Origin: Sphaerolaimus hirsutus
Lineage: Eukaryota; Nematoda; Chromadorea; Monhysterida; Sphaerolaimidae
NCBI GenBank assembly: GCA_964036195.1
Contig: OZ038458.1
Coordinates: 21,403,832 to 21,467,831, forward strand
DNA length: 64,000 nucleotides
Direction of reading: 5' to 3'
The notes beneath the pieces were generated by a model. The model searched no databases. It had not been told where the DNA came from and saw nothing but the letters and a program-made list of their open reading frames with translations. Of the stretch, positions 29,201 through 40,474 are shown in pieces (within the stretch, counting starts at the first letter, position 1; the number at the start of each line of letters is the position of its first letter). A program made the translations under genes and the position numbers.

Positions 29201-30101
29201 ATCATGCTGTGGGAGATATTCATGGACGGCGTGGAGCCCTACCCCGGCATGCGCGTGATCGACGTGCAGCAGGCAGTCGCCAAACAGGTGTGCTCGCTGC
29301 GAATTGACAAGTTACACGTCACGTGACGAGTTATTTGTGAAAATACCCATCAACTATCGCTTTAATCTTAATTTGACTTGACACCTGACGTTATCGTCAC
29401 TTGCGAAGCTGACACAAAAGCTAGATGGCGCTCTACCGGTGTCAATTGACACGAATGACAATTGACTGGGAAAGCGACAGCTTTTTTTGTAAAGTTATAA
29501 GTGGCGAGTCAACTGAGATGTAAACTTAGCAGGTAAAAACTTGAGATACTACATCTGCCTGAATAATTTGCCCTGTTTGACGAGTGAAGAAAGAATAATT
29601 CACCCTCGAAAAATTCGGCTTAGGTAGGCTTATTTTGATGATATTTTAAATCTCTCTTGAACAACTACCTCATCGTGTGGCGAAAAAATAATTCCTCTGA
29701 GGAATCATTCGAGAGTATGGTAGTTGATTTGATACTTTAATAGGCCTGGAATGACCCAACAGATGTGCACATCAAACACCTCTGGGCAATTGCGGTTGTC
29801 CAGTGGGTTTCGCGCCCCACCACGCGCACGCAGTTATCCACTGAGCGCAATTGCGCAGGGGCGTTCGTCTTCTAGGGGGTCATACCGCTTCGTCTGCAGA
29901 GTATATCACACCCTAGTCCCATAACCAGCCATCGAACCCAACCGGCAGAACTACCGCATGCCGCTGCCGTTCGACTGGCCCTTCCAGGTGCGCACCGTGA
30001 TCGACCAGTGCTGGCAGCAGGAGCCCGACAGAAGGCCCAACTTCGCCCGCCTCTGCGAAATGCTCGGACAGGCCGTCAAGGAGTTGGAGAATATCGGATA
30101 G
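23292..30101 (+). CDS. Non-receptor tyrosine kinase, SH2 plus kinase, Fer/Fps class
   Basis: Cytosolic tyrosine kinase; targets unknown. Exons: 23292-23622, 24610-24671, 25986-26174, 26564-26664, 27261-27444, 27803-27961, 28228-28307, 28578-28707, 29162-29287, 29949-30101 (TAG). They join in frame to 504 residues; if the ATG at 23424 is used, 460. The first two exons are the least certain. A Gln/Pro-rich leader precedes the SH2 domain ([17 protein letters not shown] with the phosphotyrosine-binding Arg). The kinase domain follows: GEGAFGEV loop, Lys270 in [26 protein letters not shown] with Asp365, DFG Asp382, and WLSPE where APE is usual. [12 protein letters not shown] and [13 protein letters not shown] are typical. 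There is no F-BAR domain, as in short nematode Fer-like kinases. Several introns end in poly-C tracts. A 26-bp minisatellite fills part of intron 3. Confidence 0.92.
25407..25860. repeat. Inverted-repeat element, TTCTAATAGAAG family
   Basis: CTGTATTTCTTCTAATAGAAG near 25408 with TTCTATTTTTTCATCAAC is mirrored by GTTGACGAAAAAATAGAA and TTCTATTACAAAAAATACGG near 25810-25858. Copies of CCTCCAATAGAACGGCA lie at 24820-24840 and 25780-25800. It lies in a kinase intron. Confidence 0.6.
26369..26534. repeat. 26-bp minisatellite
   Basis: About 6.5 tandem copies of a 26-bp unit made of CCCGGTCCCAAAAA plus CCCGATCGAAAA. The copies are almost identical, so the array is young. Placed in the intron just upstream of the kinase exon at 26564. 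Confidence 0.85.
26750..27013. repeat. MITE, GGCAGTCCC/CCTGTAAA family
   Basis: Ends of the type CACTCCCAGATACTGTAAA / TTACAGGGCTCGGGACTG with GTCAAATGTCAT-like palindromic words inside. Other copies: 33348-33531, 38095-38253, 38371-38589, 44655-44815, 50515-50580, 54775-54967. Confidence 0.65.
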
Positions 30102-33100
30102 ATGTGAGTGCTGGGTCGGGTTCTATGGCCCTTCGCGAACTAGTTGACAAGGAGATTGGGTGTCAACTGGGCCGAATTTTAGATGATTGTAGCTGAACGA
30201 TGTTCAAATGCGCGTCGTCCCGTGTGCAAATGAAAATTGTGTTGCGACCCGTCAACTCAAATTTGAATTGACCTGGAAACCAGTTGACGCCCAATATGCA
30301 TAGAGCCAATGTGAGCAAAAGTGGGTGTCCAAAAATTGTAAAATTTAAAAAAATTTAAACGTAAATGTATATGTAGTTCACCTAATGAATTTATGTGGAG
30401 GGTTGTTTACACTTCCGAGCTTACAGTAATTTAAACATTTCAGTTCTACTTCGACGTTGGTTTTGGGCGATTCGGTGGGCGAATGTGGCGTTGACGTTTT
30501 CGACTACGTCGCTGCGCTACGTTGGCAACGTGGCAACGTGCATTTCCGTTTTTCCGGTGCCCCATTGTGTTACATATGTCCTTTTGGCCAAGGGAAGGAT
30601 TGGAGGTATTGAGGATCTGACACAAAGTTGACGCTGTGATGTAAATAGTTGTTTTTCTTTTATTTTGAATTTCTTTTTATTCAATTAGGTAATTTTTTTT
30701 AAAGAAAGTGAGACAAGTGAGGTGGCAACAATGTTTTTGTGACAGGCTGCTGATTAAAAGTATTTTTTCTAATTTTTATTAGCAGTTTAGATTGCATAAC
30801 AAAATTTCACTTATTTTCTTTAAGTAAAAAGAGTGACGCTGCAGTTACGTGTCGTAGTGCGTGAATGGTCAGTGATGGCTGAGGACACATAGGTTGAATT
30901 TTGACTAACTTTCGCTGCATTTTTTAAGTGAGGGCCGTGGCTATTGATCTAGTATGTACTGTGCAATTCTGCATTTCCGAATTGAGAAGCAAAAGTTAAT
31001 TTACAAGCGATTTTACAAAAGTACACTGACTATAGAGGTGCGGTGATGATTGGTGTTGAAAATGAGAGGTAATTAAAAGAATCGAGTCTAACTCGACAGG
31101 CATGATCTCATGTCTAAATGCCTACTCCCTTGGCTTGTTGTGAGAACAGCCCAGTCCGCCGATCTCATCGAAACAAGCACCCATACAGTGACAAGTGTAC
31201 TTATTTTTGAGTGAATTGAGCAGTTCGGTATTTTCGGGGTAGTTTTTGCACAGTGCGTATGGGATCAAAAAGCCGTGGCTAACTAATTAACATTCTGGTA
31301 GCAGAATGAGTGGTGTAGCAGCGAGAGTGGTCATTTTCGTGATAAGTGTCTTCGGAAGTTAATGGCTGTTGCGTTTCGGCATGTGGCAGTGGATTCACTT
31401 AGAGTTTTGTTCAGTTTCGAACTTCTAAAAAAGTCATGCAATCTAAACATGCATTTGAGCTAAAAAGATTAAAAGTTATCAATTTTCCAGTTGCCAATCA
31501 TTTGCGTGCGTATTTTTATTAAGTGTTATACCGATTTCACATTCATTTTAACTTTAGGTTTGGTAGGGAATAGGTAAAACTCGAGTATGTTAATTTTTAT
31601 TTGATTTCTACGTTTGCAACTTCGCTATTTTTTTATCTACCTAATCCTAGATTGATTGTTTTTTTTGAGTATTTCCTTTTCCCCTAGCAAACTGATAATC
31701 TGACATTTGGATATTTAGGAATTTATGCAAATTTCGTGGTTGATCTTTATTATATAAAGAGATGAAATAATAAGCCGCTTGTTTTTCCTGTTTTTCCCCG
31801 AATATTTTGATAAGTGTAAAGGTGATCTGATTTGAGTGTGTATTTTACCACTCTGGTGGAATTTCCGCTAAGCGTCTTTAAAACGGTACCGTAATTCAAT
31901 TTTTCCTTGACAGTCAGTGTGAAAGTTAATTCCATTCGCCTTACCGGTATCCTAATCTCATTATGGATTATCCCACTTACGACATTTTTTCGTTGTGCAT
32001 TAATAATACGTGTGCGTCTTATGCTTTGGATATCAACGTTATTTTCGTTTACTATACGCTCTTTTTGCTGATGGGATTATTGTTCGCGTGTTTATTTGTC
32101 TCGCTTATCGCTGTGTGTTTCCCCGTTCGTGGAGGTGGTTTTAAATTTTCGGTAGAGTTCGCTGAGTAATTTTTAAATCGCCCGCCATTTTTTCGCGCTA
32201 AAACAAGTTTTTACAGTATCTCTTGTGTTTTTCCTGTTCTTTTTATTCTTCTCGCATTCGTTCATTTTCTATTTTCGTACTTTCGTTCCCGTTCCCATCC
32301 GTTTTTGCGCGTGAATTCTTTGTGTTTTTGTGTACTTTGATCGACGTATCCTGTAAACTGACGCCGTGAATAATTTTAGGTATGCCCATTTTAAAATTCC
32401 GTGTGTCCGTCAAATCGTTTGTAAGCATGCTTCTCGTTGTATGTGGAAGTGTTGTCTGGACTTGGCTTATGTTGTTGCGTATAAAAGCGTACCGTAATTT
32501 AGAGTAGGGGTCGATTCAGTCGAAATTGCTTCGGTTTTATTTCTTGGAGTTTTTTCGAAGGTTTTGTGCCGCTGGTTAGAAACTCGCTCTCAGTGTGTTC
32601 CCTGTGTTCTATCTGAATGTGTGAATTCTGAGTCTAAAAATCGCCTAAAATAAAATCTCTTCTAAAAACTTCGGACCCCTTGGTGTAAATTAGACATTCA
32701 ACTAATTGCTAGCGCGTTGATAAAAACGCCATTCGCTAAAAAGCTAACTTAATTGACGTAGCGTACACCTGTGACATTCACTTCGGTGAATTCACCATTG
32801 TGCGTTGCGAATTCAATCGGTAGTCGCTTTTCCGTTGCCTTACTTTGTCGCTCATCCAACGAGTAGGTGTGAGATCGGTAAAACTTGGCAGTTTGCCATA
32901 GTGGAATTTGGTTGAGTAAAAAGCAGCCGGTGAAAATTCATGACACCAACAAGGCGCAAGGCGCAGTAAAGCGCTGACGAGCACAATTACAGTGCTCAAT
33001 TTCACTCTCGCGTACCGCGTTATACCTATCTAACTGAATTTGGCTCCTGGCGAGACTTGTTGTGCGGGTTTGGGATGTTTATTGCATTTTTACGCTAAAA

Positions 33101-33347
33101 TTATTGGCCTCATAATTGGTTAAATATAATTACCATGGGTAGGGTTCGCATAGGTATTTTGTGTGATCTATGTCAAATTCTTCTGTCTGAAAAACTTTCA
33201 TTAACATCACATGTATTCTTAGCGTGATTTTGCCCAAATAGCTAAACATCCTACCTATGCCAATTCACAAAAAAATAAAAACATGAATTCCTGCGTTCCT
33301 TAAAAACACGATATATTTATCACGAAGGCAAAAACGGCTATTTACTG
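30102..33347. other. Kinase 3' flank, low-repeat T-rich region
   Basis: 30140-30300 is a TGTCAACTGG-type inverted repeat. From about 30640 to 33000 the sequence is unusually free of repeats and T-rich, as in a long 3' UTR or a non-coding transcript; an AATAAA lies at 32649-32654. No spliced gene recognised. Confidence 0.45.
31963..32169 (+). CDS. Possible small membrane protein (68 aa)
   Basis: An ATG-started ORF in the repeat-poor region 30640-33000. The product has one long hydrophobic stretch (INVIFVYYTLFLLMGLLFAC then LFVSLIAVC) after an acidic, cysteine-bearing N-terminus. No family recognised. It may be chance coding within a UTR; it is listed because it begins with ATG and the membrane span is clean. 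Confidence 0.25.
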   Translation: MDYPTYDIFSLCINNTCASYALDINVIFVYYTLFLLMGLLFACLFVSLIAVCFPVRGGGFKFSVEFAE

Positions 33348-33531
33348 GTGCCACTCCCAGGCCCTGTAAAATGCCTTCCATAATCTCACATGTCATGTAA
33401 AGCGTCAAAAGTCATGTAAAATGCCTGTACGTACGTTTGCTATTTTCCAGCCAGGGCAATTTACAATGACTTTGGACACATTGTATGACATTTGACATTT
33501 TTCAGGGCATTTTACAGGTTCTGGTATTGGC
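33348..33531. repeat. MITE, GTGCCACTCCCAG family, intergenic copy
   Basis: Left end GTGCCACTCCCAGGCCCTGT, right end AGGGCATTTTACAGGTTCTG. It has the same ends as the element that forms paraoxonase intron 2 (38371-38589), so it serves as an out-of-gene reference copy. Confidence 0.7.
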
Positions 33532-34580
33532 GGATAAATTTATGATGAAAATAACAAGCGCTTACTGGTGGCTGGGAAAAACTGATCAAAAGTGATATTC
33601 ACATTTTTAAAATCAAGTGACCATTGTGAAAAATTATCCAAAATGAATTGATTCATCCGGAATGTGCGCGGGTAAAATAACAATGAAATGATTTGCAAAG
33701 TGAGATTACCCTCATCCATTGTAAATAATTACCGCACGTTAAATACAGAATAGTATGACACAAATCTGGTAAATACCAGTGAAATGTCATGTAAAATGTC
33801 AGGCAAGTTTGATAAGTGCGATCAAATTTATTCAAAATGCCGCCAACTTGTCCACGAAGAGTTCCTTTCGCATTTTACCGGGAATTTTACATGACAATTA
33901 GCTGCTAAAGATACGGAATTTCACATTTTAAACCATTTTTACAATCTCGACATTTTACAAGGTGCGAGAGCGGCTGTTCATCTCGATCAATTAATGTTAA
34001 TATTGATTTTACATTTGAATTGGCATTAACAGATAGCATTTAGACTCCGATGGCTGTAACGATTCAATTTGTCACACAAAGAAAAACAATTCATTTTTTA
34101 AAACAATCCTCACTTTTAAAAAAGTTTTTACTTCAGTGTACGCGTGGTTCACGCTGGAAGCCTGCCAATGATAGCGTTGCATCAATGATAGCCAATGAAA
34201 GAATTCATTTCTGTTATAACGTCATACAAATTTTTATGATTTTTTCACCTTTTACAAAAATTGCATACTTTAATTATTGATGGCAAGCTTCCAACTGTAG
34301 TAGTTGAGTGAACTTCACTCAACTACTACACAACGTGAGACATAAATAAGTGCGAGTGCAGAGTAAATATCATGTCCGTCAAGTATACTTACTACAAGAA
34401 TGTTTGAAAGCAATACGGTAGTCTATCGACTATTATGTAAGGCGACTTGCATAGTTATTTTGATAAAAAATATTCTAAACCTAACTAAAAAATGATAAAA
34501 TTCCGTCCAACAATAAATGGACAACATGCTACTGGAATCACTATCCCCCTCCCCCTGCATGTCAAAACCAAACTTGAGAC

Positions 34581-34716
34581 TACCTCGTGTAGTAAAAAAC
34601 GCCAAAACATTGGCGCCAAGCGCCAGCGCCAAACGTTTTGTTCCTGGCGCTGTGCAAAGATAGCGCAAAGCGCCACAGAAAAATGGCGCCAAGCGCCATG
34701 CGCTATTATATCACTA
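34581..34716. mobile_element. Short hAT-type MITE, GGCGCC family
   Basis: Flanked by a perfect 8-bp duplication CTTGAGAC (34573-34580, 34717-34724). The right end reads TATATCACTA, as in 13763-14537; the left end (TACCTCGTGTAG) is diverged. The inside is GGCGCCAAGCGCC repeats. Confidence 0.7.
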
Positions 34717-34824
34717 CTTGAGACATATCCAAGAATTACATGTTCACAAAAGAAAAATTGAAGAAAGAAACAACAACGAACCACACAAACCTTCCTTTTA
34801 GATAGGTACATAGGCAATCATAAA

Positions 34825-35104
34825 TAGCATTGGAAAAATCATCAATTTTTGGAAAATATAATTAAATATAATCTCGGAAAATCTCTCAAGAATAAAATAT
34901 AATTAAATCTCTCTCAAAAAAACCCTGGAAAGAATATAAATAAATATACATATCAGAATTTGAGAGATTTTCTGATATTTTTTAAAAATATCAGAAAATC
35001 TCTCAAAAGGAAAATATAATTAAATCTTTCGGGAACATCGTGGAAAAAAATCTCTGAAAATCTTATATTTTCTGAGATTTTCTCAATATAGTTTTCCAAT
35101 GCTA
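34825..35104. mobile_element. hAT-type MITE, TAGCATTGGAAA ends
   Basis: Ends TAGCATTGGAAA / TTTCCAATGCTA-type with a perfect 8-bp duplication ATCATAAA (34817-34824, 35105-35112). The 280 bp interior repeats AATATAATTAAATCTCTC and AGAAAATCTC words. Confidence 0.85.
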
Positions 35105-35344
35105 ATCATAAACACCCATGTCATTGGCTTTACACTATTTGACAAACGAAATTTCCAAAGCTGATAAATCTGTTTTAAAGAAATTCGAATTTACCACAAC
35201 GCGGACTCTGCCAGCTAGCGGGCATAAAAGTAAATCATTATTACAATCTCAAATGTGCTCAAAACAAATTACCACTGTCCGAAATGTCGACTGTCAACTA
35301 TGGCTCCTACTCACTTTCATCCATCCCTCAAACCCACCCTGGCA

Positions 35345-38300
35345 TCATGCCAACTCATCGTCGGTAATCTGACAGTGCAGCAGCCTGTGATGCACGGTGC
35401 CCACCAGCAGGTTGTCCTTGTACGCCACCGCGACCGAACTGCCCGACAGCTTGGAGCCGTCGTCGGCCATGGGCTCGGTGACCACCCACGACCGGTGGCC
35501 TTCTTGCATGCGGATGCGCAGCGCCTGGATCCAAGGGAGAGTTATGTAGTTGTTGTTCTTGTGTTGGCAGCGTGTCAGGTTGACGGAATTTGGTTTGGGT
35601 TGTGATTTTGAAAAGGAGAATTTCGAGCTTTGAAATTGGAAAGTCGTTTGCAGAACGTGAAGCGATGAAACTGTTGAGTGTAAACTGCATTAGGAAAAAA
35701 CATGAATCGTTTATGGCCTTAGAATATTGAACAACAAACCCCACATGGTACACATTCAAACCATGCCAATCAACGTTAGAAGGAAACAGTGTACAATAGA
35801 CATCTTAAAAGAAACAACACAGACTGAATACACCAATATAACCCATATCCCACTAGACAACCTGACTGGGTGCGCTGTACATCCTAGGTTGGTACAGGTG
35901 CCATGCCGCCTTGTGAACTATGGGATGGCAGCCGACCCACAGATGTCCAGTGTCCGGATGCACAAAGATGTTGTCAGGTGTGGTCAACAGGGAGATGTCC
36001 TGCGGGGGGGGGTGTCAATGGAGTATCAATACTTCTGTGTGTCAAATGTCAACGTGAAGAGTTAGCATTTTGTTTTGACAAATAACAGCCACAATCAACT
36101 GAAGAAATGTTAAATTTTAGACAGCCCTCATCAAAAAACTGCAAACAAAGCAGCACACCGTATGCTTGGTGATGGTGAAATCTCGTGCCAGCCGATAAAC
36201 TGCAATGCCCTCGCTGTTTGCCAGTGACACGTAGAGGTAGCTGCGCGGAAAAAAGTACCAGTAAACAAATCAGTAAAGGTATCGTTACCAGCATCTACAG
36301 ATTGCTGATAAAATACACTGTGGTTCATTTTTGGCCAGTTCAGCGCTGAAGAAAATGTCATGAAAAATGACGAATGCTCAATAATATTTTTTTTTACAGG
36401 GCACTTTACATTTCACACAAAATTTCACAGGGTGTAGAACCAGCCCCTGGCAATACTTATATAATACAATACAATGCAGGCTACTCCCACTTTAATGTTT
36501 AACTATACTATTAAAAAAAATCAAATTTGCCAAATTTCTTGCTCAAACAACACAATACGGAATAAAACTACTCTGTAATTGGATGGCGCCATTTTTTCTG
36601 GCACTTTTCCCTCGCTAAACCCAACCCAAAACTGACTCCCTCTCGGGCGACAAGGCGAGCCCCACGGGCATGGCCATGTTGGTGTCCAACAGCTTGGCGG
36701 ACTTGCCGTCGTAGAACAACATGTCGCCCCACTTCAACTGCAGCAGGTCTTCCATGAAACGGGACACTTCATGTTTGAAATAGTGGTCGTTTATGAGTAT
36801 GAAACGATCCGCCCCAGTGACCACTAGATCGTTGGCCCTGTGTTTTTAAGTGGATTTTTATTGATTTCAACGCTAGAATGTATTTACGGTACTTTTGGAA
36901 TGAGTCCAGAATGAGCGAATTTTTCGTGTGTGCAAAAACGTCCAAAAACCTGCCGTTGTAATGGAGGTGCCCTGCCATCGGAGGCATGTCATTCTATTAG
37001 AATAAATACGGATGTTTTTTTTAGAATTTACTTGTCACTTCATGCAAGTTTATTTGTCGTTCACTTACCAGCTACACATTGTTTGCTTACCACTTTCTTT
37101 GTCACTTTTTCAACATTTTTCGTGAAACAAACAACTTACGAATGTATCAATGGATGCGTAATAGTTTTCTCGTGCGCCAGAGTGCGCGCTTTCTGGTCCA
37201 GACGAAACACCTCCACAGTGTCGGTACCATTTGGCAGATGGTTGATGACGTAAAGTTGAGTTCTGCCTGTGATATGAGGACTTTCATTCCAAAAGTGCAC
37301 ATATCCACTATGTAGATTTTTCAAAATCGCATTTTTAAGTTTGACGCTGGCCTGACGGCGCAATGTGTGAGTGACAAAGCTTGACCCGCACTTTTCAGAT
37401 ATCTTGGACATTGTCTACAATTTTTTGAACTTTTTGTCTACTTTTGTCGGCCTGCAAAGTTTTTGGAAGTTACATATGTCATATTTTCGGTATATTTATA
37501 AAAATATTTCGTTCATACAAAAATATTTATATAATTTACCAGTCGGTCCATTTGACAGCCTTTTAGGTAGCGATGGAATGGCGCCACGGCGCTAGCGCCA
37601 TATGAGGGCGCCAAAAAGCGCAGCGGCATGGCGCCATAGGCCATACGCCCTTTTTCTGTGGCGCCCGAGGTCACATTTTTTGGATGGCGCCACAGCGCCA
37701 TTCACGCCCGGGGCTCGTTTTCGAATGGCGCCATTGGCGTTTGGCGCCCTCTCTTCTGGCGATTTTACATTACTACACCCGATGTCACGCGCAGCGCAAT
37801 CGCCAGAAAAACCTCACCCTTGCTAGTGTAGGCGCTGATGCCGTGCGGCGTGAACGTGTCCTTGTCGAAGTCGTGGCCGGCCGGCACGACCAGCTGCAGC
37901 TCGGCGGCGGCGAACATGCGCACCGGCTCGTCCATGTCGTACAGGAAGATGCGGCCGCGCGTCACGCTTCGGTCGCCGCGGTTCGAGTAGATTAGACCCT
38001 GGTAAGTTTGAGTTGACGGTTGTAGGGGTGGGTGGGTTCGAAAGTGTTTAAAGTGTAGGCTTTTCGTTTTCTTCTCACTGATCTCTTCGCGCAGGGGGCT
38101 GTCCCGAGCCCCGTAAAGTCAAGTGTCATGTAAAGTGTCACCCAAAACAAAAGATTGCATTACTGTACTTTGGATGACAATTGACACTTTGACACAAATT
38201 TTACGTGACGTTTGACGCTTGTCTTTACACTTTACAGGGTTCGGGGCTGGCACCAGGCTGCCAATCACCAGGCGATCGATAAAGGTAGCTTTACACATCA

Positions 38301-39202
38301 ACAACCTCACCGACGACACAAGCGCCAGGCCGGTGCCCGGCACCAGCTCAATGTCCTCCGCGCCGCCCTGGTGCCACTCTCGGACCTTGTAAAATGCCCT
38401 GCAAAATGTCAAATAACTGGTAAAATATAAAATTGACATTTTCCAGGGCACTTGTTTCACGACCTTTCACAATTTTTCAAGGAACTTTACATGCCATTTG
38501 CCATTTTACATGACTTTTGACACTTTCCACGACTTTAAACAGTTTGTATCACATATGACAGGGCATTTTACAGGGTCTGGGAGTGGCACCTGCACGTTGG
38601 CCACCAGCTTGCACGGCCCCGGCGTGTGCGGGTACACAGCCTTGTTCAAGTCAAGCACTAGTCTGTGATGGGGGACTATAATGTTAAGGTAGGGCTGGGA
38701 AGGGATGCGTAGGGTTGGAGGGCGTTTGTTGAAAGTGCTATTTTCCAAGTGGGTCACTGAAACAAAACTTTCTTTCACCCCAAGTGCCGCAGTCCGTTTC
38801 AGGCTAGGGTTTTTCTAGATTCACTACTCGCATTTTTGCCGAACCCGTAACCCTCAAGGCGTTTATTTTCCTCAAGTCTTTGTAAAAAAGCCGCGTTAAA
38901 GTGCCTCTTGTATACTCGACGGACTGCAAATTGATTAAAAATGCTTACGTTTTCGGCTTGTTACATGCCATTTCACTTCTCGCCTGGCCATTCACATTTC
39001 TTTTGACCTCGCTTTTTAAAATAATTTTTCTACTCAACCTGCGGAATCGACTCCCTGTCGCTATAGTGACACATCCCACCCGATAAACTGGAACATGGAC
39101 CACCCAAAAAGCACCAAAAAGTGCAGCTCACAGTAATCTGACGACGAATGAGCACAGCGCAGCCGCCACCGCCCACAGCACCAATTTTACAATAATCGCC
39201 AT
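35345..39202 (-). CDS. PON: Paraoxonase/arylesterase family protein (PON-like)
   Basis: Six-bladed calcium propeller hydrolase (lactonase type), membrane or secreted. Nine exons, 5'-3': 39202-39132, 38662-38590, 38367-38311, 37998-37818, 37266-37140, 36837-36637, 36240-36159, 35999-35862, 35524-35345. They join in frame to 369 residues, close to the 355 of human PON1. A hydrophobic N-terminal helix (VKLVLWAVAAALCSFVV) matches the retained signal of PONs. Calcium ligands found: Glu52, Asp53 (AEDIEL), Asn172 (ANDLVV), Asp273 and Asn274 (PDNIFVHPDTG). The histidine pair is His119 (PHGIS) and His137 (INH). The ligand equivalent to PON1 Asn224 is Val228 (MPVGLALS), so activity may be altered. Intron 2 is exactly one MITE. 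The gene is convergent with the kinase and in tandem with SLC35F5. Confidence 0.93.
37568..37775. repeat. GGCGCC-family MITE in paraoxonase intron 4
   Basis: Starts TAGCGATGGAATGGCGCC, ends ATTTTACATTACTA; arms of GGCGCC and TGGCGCC words. No clear target duplication, so it is older than the other copies. Confidence 0.65.
38095..38253. repeat. MITE, GGCTGTCCCGAGCCCCGTAAA end type
   Basis: GGGGCTGTCCCGAGCCCCGT at the left and TTTACAGGGTTCGGGGCTGG at the right, with TGACACTTTGACAC-like words inside. Lies inside paraoxonase intron 3, away from the splice sites. Confidence 0.65.
38371..38589. mobile_element. MITE that makes up paraoxonase intron 2 (introner)
   Basis: Ends GTGCCACTCTCGGACCTTGT and (inverted) GTGCCACTCCCAGACCCTGT, about 31 bp with three mismatches. 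A 3-bp direct repeat CTG flanks it (38368-38370, 38590-38592). On the minus strand the gene reads ...GTGCAG, then the element, then CAG and exon 3. The donor GT is the first two bases of the element and the acceptor CAG is the duplicated target. The intron is element plus one target copy, nothing else. Confidence 0.85.
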
Positions 39203-40474
39203 TTCGCTTCACGGCTGGAAAATCGCGATTAAATTGTCATAAAAACGAGAATTATAGTAAAGTCGGCGGACATTTCACCCTACAAAATCGGAGAGTTAGA
39301 ATTCGCTCGCGAATAGAGCGAACACAAAACTTGGGTCCCACCCGGACGCTCGGAATTGAAAAAGAAAAAAATATTAAAAGAGAAATGGACGCTTCGCCGT
39401 GTCCGTGCGTGCGCGCCACCGTTTCAACGTTTCGTTTCAACGTTGTCCGTTCGAAGCGAAAAAAATTGACTGTTTAAATGACCCTTGTACCGTTTTTGTT
39501 AATTTTTCATTCGTTGGCTCCGTTCCAATGGAAGAGTCCCGATATGAGAACTTGGCAGCCAGCCAAAATTGCGAAATCCGCTAAAAAAGTGAATAAAAAA
39601 GGCTAACACTCACTATATAACCATGTATATAAACAAAAATAGCGATTATAAAGGTGGAAATTGGCAAAGTGGAGCAACTTTTAACGATTTTTTAGCTAAC
39701 TTTGACTTTTCACTGGCATTTGTATAATACGCAACTGGAAACTGGGATAAGAGCCAAGTTTCATACGTGACCCGATCCATTCCAATCATAAAAATATTGC
39801 GTCACAATAATGACGACATGCACTCTTCACTGGAGAGACTGACGCAAATGTTTGTAGGGCGATACGTCTGCCGACTTTATTTACATGTTAGTGAGTTAAT
39901 TATGCTGATGCACTGAAACCAGATGAATTAAAGTGTGCCGACTGCACGCGCTGCACTGAAAACTACCGTATGGAAGCTGAAAAAGAAAACGTTTTTTTTC
40001 AAATTGGTTTTCAAAATGAATCACTTCCACTATAGCACAAAATTCAACAAATAAATATATTCCTCCGATTATGGTAACATTCTGTGCAAAGCCTGCGGTT
40101 CCCACGTTGTAATTCAAAGAAAAAAGTGATATCAAAAATGGACTGTAAACAGCGGAAGAACACAAATTTTTGGCATGCACCAAAGTAAAATATAAAAAAA
40201 AATTTTTTATTCATTCTATTTATTGAATTCGACTGCCGCCAGTCCCGCCCCTTGGGCAGGTAAGTGGTAAGAAAAAGTGTGAAGTGACGGGCAGAAAAGT
40301 GCCAGGAAATCTGCGTTAAGCAAACTAATTACTTGTCACGCTTCAAAACGTTTAACCTGACCTGACAACGGGCGGAATCGTGCTCTGTATATTAAATTTC
40401 AGCCAATTTCACAGAATTTTTAACGAATAAATAATTTTTATTTATTTACATTTGCGTATGCAAACCGGGTACTC
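39203..40474. other. Paraoxonase upstream region; no gene
   Basis: Contains the paraoxonase promoter (just right of 39202). No exon or repeat family recognised apart from AT-rich tracts. Confidence 0.45.

Larger units (their letters stand above)
33532..35344. other. Intergenic between kinase and paraoxonase genes
   Basis: 33532-34570 is AT-rich with scattered TGACATTTTACATGAC-like words and no gene. Two hAT MITEs follow (34581-34716 and 34825-35104). The paraoxonase gene ends at 35345. Confidence 0.5.

Noticed and set aside
32778-33005. Minus-strand 75-residue ORF with a signal-peptide-like start and dibasic sites, like a neuropeptide precursor
   Set aside because: It begins with GTG, an in-frame stop lies just upstream with no ATG between, and no supporting exon was found.
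39030-39110. Possible extra 49-bp exon near the start of the paraoxonase gene
   Set aside because: It would leave the next exon out of phase, whereas exon 1 joins exon 2 directly in phase 2.
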